DNA from: Leucobacter chromiiresistens
Lineage (GTDB): Bacteria > Actinomycetota > Actinomycetes > Actinomycetales > Microbacteriaceae
Length of the DNA: 60,203 bases
Reading direction: 5' to 3'
Assembly: GCF_001477055.1 (NCBI RefSeq)
Contig: NZ_LDRK01000040.1
Location: 1 to 60,203, forward strand
The position numbers and the translations under genes were made by a program. This document shows, piece by piece, positions 57,907 to 60,203 of this stretch. The notes below the pieces were generated by a model that saw only the letters and a list, made by a program, of their open reading frames with translations, did not search any database and was not told the origin of the DNA. Within the stretch, counting starts at the first letter, position 1; the number at the start of each line of letters is the position of its first letter.

Positions 57907-58839
57907 ATGTCCACGCAGATCCCAGTCCAGACTCAGGCCCGCGCCGCCGCCGGGCGACCCACGTTCGGCCGCACGGTCAAGAACTACGTCGCCCTGACGA
58001 AACCCCGGGTCATGGAGCTGTTGCTCGTCGTCACCGTGCCCGCCATGATCCTCGCTCAGGGCGGCCTGCCGAACCTCTGGCTCGTGCTCGCGACGCTGAT
58101 CGGCGGAGCCATGAGCGCCGGGGCGGCCGGGGCCTTCAACTGCTACATCGACCGCGACATGGATCGCAAGATGAAGCGCACCGAGAACCGCCCCCTCGTC
58201 ACCGGTGAGATCTCCGACCGCAACGCCCTCATCTTCTCCTGGGTGATGGCGAGCCTGTCGGTCGTGTGGCTCGCGGCGACGACGAACTGGCTGGCCGCCG
58301 CGCTCTCCGCGGCCGCGATCTTCTTCTACGTGGTCGTCTACACGATCGTGCTCAAGCGCCACAGCGAGCAGAACATCGTGTGGGGCGGCATCGCGGGCTG
58401 CTTCCCGGTGCTCATCGGCTGGGCGGCCGTCACCGGATCGCTGGACTGGCCCGCATGGGTGCTCTTCCTCGTGATCTTCCTCTGGACGCCGGCGCACTAC
58501 TGGCCGCTCTCCATGAAGTACCGCAACGACTACGCCGCGGCCGGCGTGCCGATGCTCGGCGTCGTGCGCGGCCGCGTCACCGTCGGACTGCAGGTGATCC
58601 TCTACACATGGGCGACGGTCGCCGCCAGCCTGCTGCTGATCCCGGTCGCCGAGATGGGCTGGACCTACACCGTGGCATCGCTCGTCTTCGGCGGGTACTT
58701 CATCGTGCAGGCCCATCGCCTCTACGCCCACGCGATCCGCGGCGAGGCCGGCAAGCCCATGCAGGTGTTCCACACGGCGAACATCTACCTCTCGGTGCTG
58801 TCGCTCGTCATCGCCGTAGACGCGCTCCTGCCCTTCTAG
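57907..58839 (+). CDS. ctaB: Protoheme IX farnesyltransferase (heme O synthase)
   Basis: A 310-residue UbiA-superfamily membrane enzyme with about nine helices that adds a farnesyl group to heme B for terminal oxidases. The two Asp-rich motifs are NCYIDRDMDRKMKRTENRPL and YRNDYAAAGVPML. VALTKPRVMELLLVVTVPAMI is the N-terminal signature. TACCAT at 57893-57898 is eight bases before the ATG, suggesting a leaderless message. It shares the divergent region with tkt. Confidence 0.96.
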   Translation: MSTQIPVQTQARAAAGRPTFGRTVKNYVALTKPRVMELLLVVTVPAMILAQGGLPNLWLVLATLIGGAMSAGAAGAFNCYIDRDMDRKMKRTENRPLVTGEISDRNALIFSWVMASLSVVWLAATTNWLAAALSAAAIFFYVVVYTIVLKRHSEQNIVWGGIAGCFPVLIGWAAVTGSLDWPAWVLFLVIFLWTPAHYWPLSMKYRNDYAAAGVPMLGVVRGRVTVGLQVILYTWATVAASLLLIPVAEMGWTYTVASLVFGGYFIVQAHRLYAHAIRGEAGKPMQVFHTANIYLSVLSLVIAVDALLPF

Positions 58840-58923
58840 TCGCGCAGGCGCACCGCTGCCCCCGCTGCCACCGCGGCCCCCGCTGCACCCACCGCTCTCT
58901 CCGCCTCCGCGTGTTCGCGCCCT

Positions 58924-58984
58924 TCGAGAGCGCGATATGTGCTCCGTCTCGAGGGCGCTGCATGCCGAACTGCGCTCTCGACGA
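58924..58984. repeat. Inverted-repeat element, left copy (61 bp)
   Basis: Arms TCGAGAGCGC and GCGCTCTCGA enclose about 40 bases; the flanks CGCGCCCT and AGGGCCGCG extend the pairing imperfectly. Its right part, GAACTGCGCTYTCGRCGA, and its left part, AGAGCGCG-ATATGTGC, are related to the element at 60126-60203. Between ctaB and this element (58846-58911) lies a GCTGC/CCGC-rich low-complexity stretch. Confidence 0.75.
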
Positions 58985-59103
58985 GGGCCGCGCCCTCCCT
59001 GCCGCCTCCGGGTCTGCACACTTCCGCGCGCAACCTCCGCGCCCCAAGCGCGAGCCTGTGGAGCGCACCTGCACGGCCGGACGCCCGGTGCCAGACTCGG
59101 GAC

Positions 59104-60132
59104 ATGTCTCGACAGCTGCAGCGCATCACCCGAACCTTCGGTACGGAGCCCTTCTCAGTCGAGACCGCGCTGCACGCCGGCTTCGGCAGGGGAGCGCTCC
59201 GCAATCGAGCGCTCGCGCGCCCGCACCGCGGAGTCCGCGTGAGAGACGAGATCGACGCCTCCCTCGTGAGTCGGGCCCTCGCCCTCCTGCCGAAGCTGCG
59301 ACCGGGTGACCGGTTCAGCCATGCGACCGCGCTCGCACTGCTCGGCTGCCCGATTCGGGTGCGACCGGCAACCCCGGTCGACGTGTCCTCCGCCCCGGGC
59401 ACCACGCCCATGCGCCGAGCGGGCGTCGCCGGGCATCGATCGGAGCACGCGTCTGCCGTCGCCCTGCAAGTGGCTGCACGGTGCTGGACGAACGACGGTG
59501 CACTGAGTCTCCCCGTCTCCCTTCCCGCCGCCGCCGTCGGCGAAGCGGCCGCCCTGCTCCCCGGCCCGGAGCTGGTCGTCGCAATCGATTCCCTCCTGCA
59601 CCGCGGCGCCACCCACTACAACAGCGCGGTCGCGATGCTGACCGAGCGCCTCCTGGAAGATCTCCGCGGTGCGCCGAGCTCGCGAGGCGCCGTGCGACTC
59701 AGACTCGCGGTGGGACTCGCGAGGCATGGCGCCGAGTCGAGAATGGAGACGCTTCTGCGTCTCATCGGAGAACGTGTCGGGATCTCGGACCTCACGCTCC
59801 AGGGCACGATCCGGTCGGGCGACACGGAGATCGGCAGGTTCGACCTCACGGACGAGCGAACGCGAAGCTACTTCGAATACGACGGCGGTCAGCACCGCAC
59901 GTCTCGCTCCCAGTACCTTCGGGACATCGCCCGATACGACGGCGCACGTGACGCGGGCTGGCGCGGAGTGCGCTTCCACTCGGAGGACGTGCTGCTCACC
60001 CCCGATCGCACGGCGGAGCGAATGCTCGACCGTCTCGGACGCGCACCTAGGCGAATACCCGCCCCTGTCGCGAAGTTTCTCGCCGAAGGTGCGGCTTCGC
60101 CGCTCGTCCCGGCCTCCCCGCACGCAAGATAG
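59104..60132 (+). CDS. DUF559/Vsr-like PD-(D/E)XK nuclease domain protein with AbiEi-like N-terminus
   Basis: A 342-residue protein. The C-terminal domain (about 215-310) has the endonuclease-like order Glu215 (ESRMETLLRL), Asp247 (IGRFDLTDE), Glu258-x-Asp260 with Gln263-His264 (YFEYDGGQHRT), then YLRDIARYDGARDAGWRGVRF, as in DUF559 and Vsr-type PD-(D/E)XK proteins. The N-terminal 90 residues (FSVETALHAGFGRGALRNRALARPHRGV and FSHATALALLGCP) resemble AbiEi-type antitoxin winged-helix modules. Such proteins are numerous and unnamed in Microbacteriaceae. CAGACT at 59092-59097 lies six bases before the ATG. It is flanked on both sides by related inverted-repeat elements. Function unknown. Confidence 0.85.
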   Translation: MSRQLQRITRTFGTEPFSVETALHAGFGRGALRNRALARPHRGVRVRDEIDASLVSRALALLPKLRPGDRFSHATALALLGCPIRVRPATPVDVSSAPGTTPMRRAGVAGHRSEHASAVALQVAARCWTNDGALSLPVSLPAAAVGEAAALLPGPELVVAIDSLLHRGATHYNSAVAMLTERLLEDLRGAPSSRGAVRLRLAVGLARHGAESRMETLLRLIGERVGISDLTLQGTIRSGDTEIGRFDLTDERTRSYFEYDGGQHRTSRSQYLRDIARYDGARDAGWRGVRFHSEDVLLTPDRTAERMLDRLGRAPRRIPAPVAKFLAEGAASPLVPASPHAR

Positions 60133-60203
60133 TCGCCGAAAGCGCGAAAAGTGCGGCCCCAGGGCACGCGAAGGTGCTGAACTGCGCTTTCGGCGACTAT
60201 CTT
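60126..60203. repeat. Inverted-repeat element, right copy (78 bp, at window edge)
   Basis: Two perfect 20-bp arms (AAGATAGTCGCCGAAAGCGC at 60126-60145 and its complement at 60184-60203) enclose 38 bases. The left arm begins within the last codons of the nuclease-like gene and includes its stop. The arms may continue past the window edge. Its inner edges share GAACTGCGCTYTCGRCGA and AGCGCGAAAAGTGC-like sequence with the left copy. Confidence 0.85.

Noticed and set aside
58846-58911. GCTGC/CCGC-rich low-complexity stretch as a binding array
   Set aside because: The units are irregular in length and sequence and fit simple GC-rich drift between genes.

Overview
The window is chromosomal DNA of a high-GC Gram-positive actinobacterium, most likely a member of the Microbacteriaceae (a Leucobacter-like organism is my best guess). 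The grounds are strong G/C third-position bias, many GTG and TTG starts, four-base stop/start overlaps, RbpA, WhiA, two adjacent ClpP genes, a DUF4233 gene after folC, an eukaryote-like long IleRS behind a translational-type T-box, and heme O synthase divergent from transketolase. I see no rRNA, transposase, phage gene or CRISPR array. Most of the window is core genome; the accessory signals sit in the gaps between genes.

Layout. 1-3.5 kb: the end of a PemK/MazF-like gene, a VOC protein, a methyltransferase, a Gly-Cys-Val tRNA operon with a tandem duplication at its 3' end, a membrane-anchored HELLH protein and a second tRNA-Val. 3.5-9 kb: thrS, a HIT protein, yebC and ruvC (whose 5' end is tandemly duplicated), and a TRIC-family channel. 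9-15.2 kb: recO-uppS-dusB-dgt-dnaG, with a triplicated 58-bp repeat after dgt. 15.3-17.4 kb: an orphan ABC ATPase, a gamma carbonic anhydrase and tRNAs Asn, Gly, Pro. 17.4-21.8 kb: tig-clpP1-clpP2-clpX. 21.8-26.5 kb (minus): valS with small companion genes. 26.7-30 kb (minus): a glycine betaine ABC importer.

30.4-36.4 kb: T-box, ileS, folC, DUF4233 and ndk. 36.5-42.5 kb: a YcaQ-like protein, uvrB, an AraC-type regulator with a VOC partner, and a RES-type toxin-antitoxin pair divergent from uvrA. 42.6-52.9 kb: uvrA-uvrC-rapZ-whiA-sodA-pgk-tpiA-secG-rbpA. 52.9-57.8 kb (minus): tkt-tal-pgi, the non-oxidative pentose phosphate branch. 57.9-60.2 kb: ctaB and a DUF559-type nuclease-like gene bracketed by two related inverted-repeat elements.

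Themes: translation supply (three aminoacyl-tRNA synthetases, seven tRNAs, DusB), protein folding and proteolysis (Tig, ClpXP), DNA repair and replication (UvrABC, RecO, RuvC, DnaG), central carbon metabolism, and osmoprotection. The most unusual signals are (1) the nuclease-like gene with its paired inverted-repeat elements at the right edge; (2) three tandem duplications of gene edges, each unit carrying a palindrome with the core AACGC-NNN-GCGTT; (3) at least ten genes with a -10 hexamer only 6-8 nt before the start codon, suggesting leaderless mRNAs; and (4) a RES toxin-antitoxin pair sharing a short divergent promoter region, with a LexA-like box, with uvrA.
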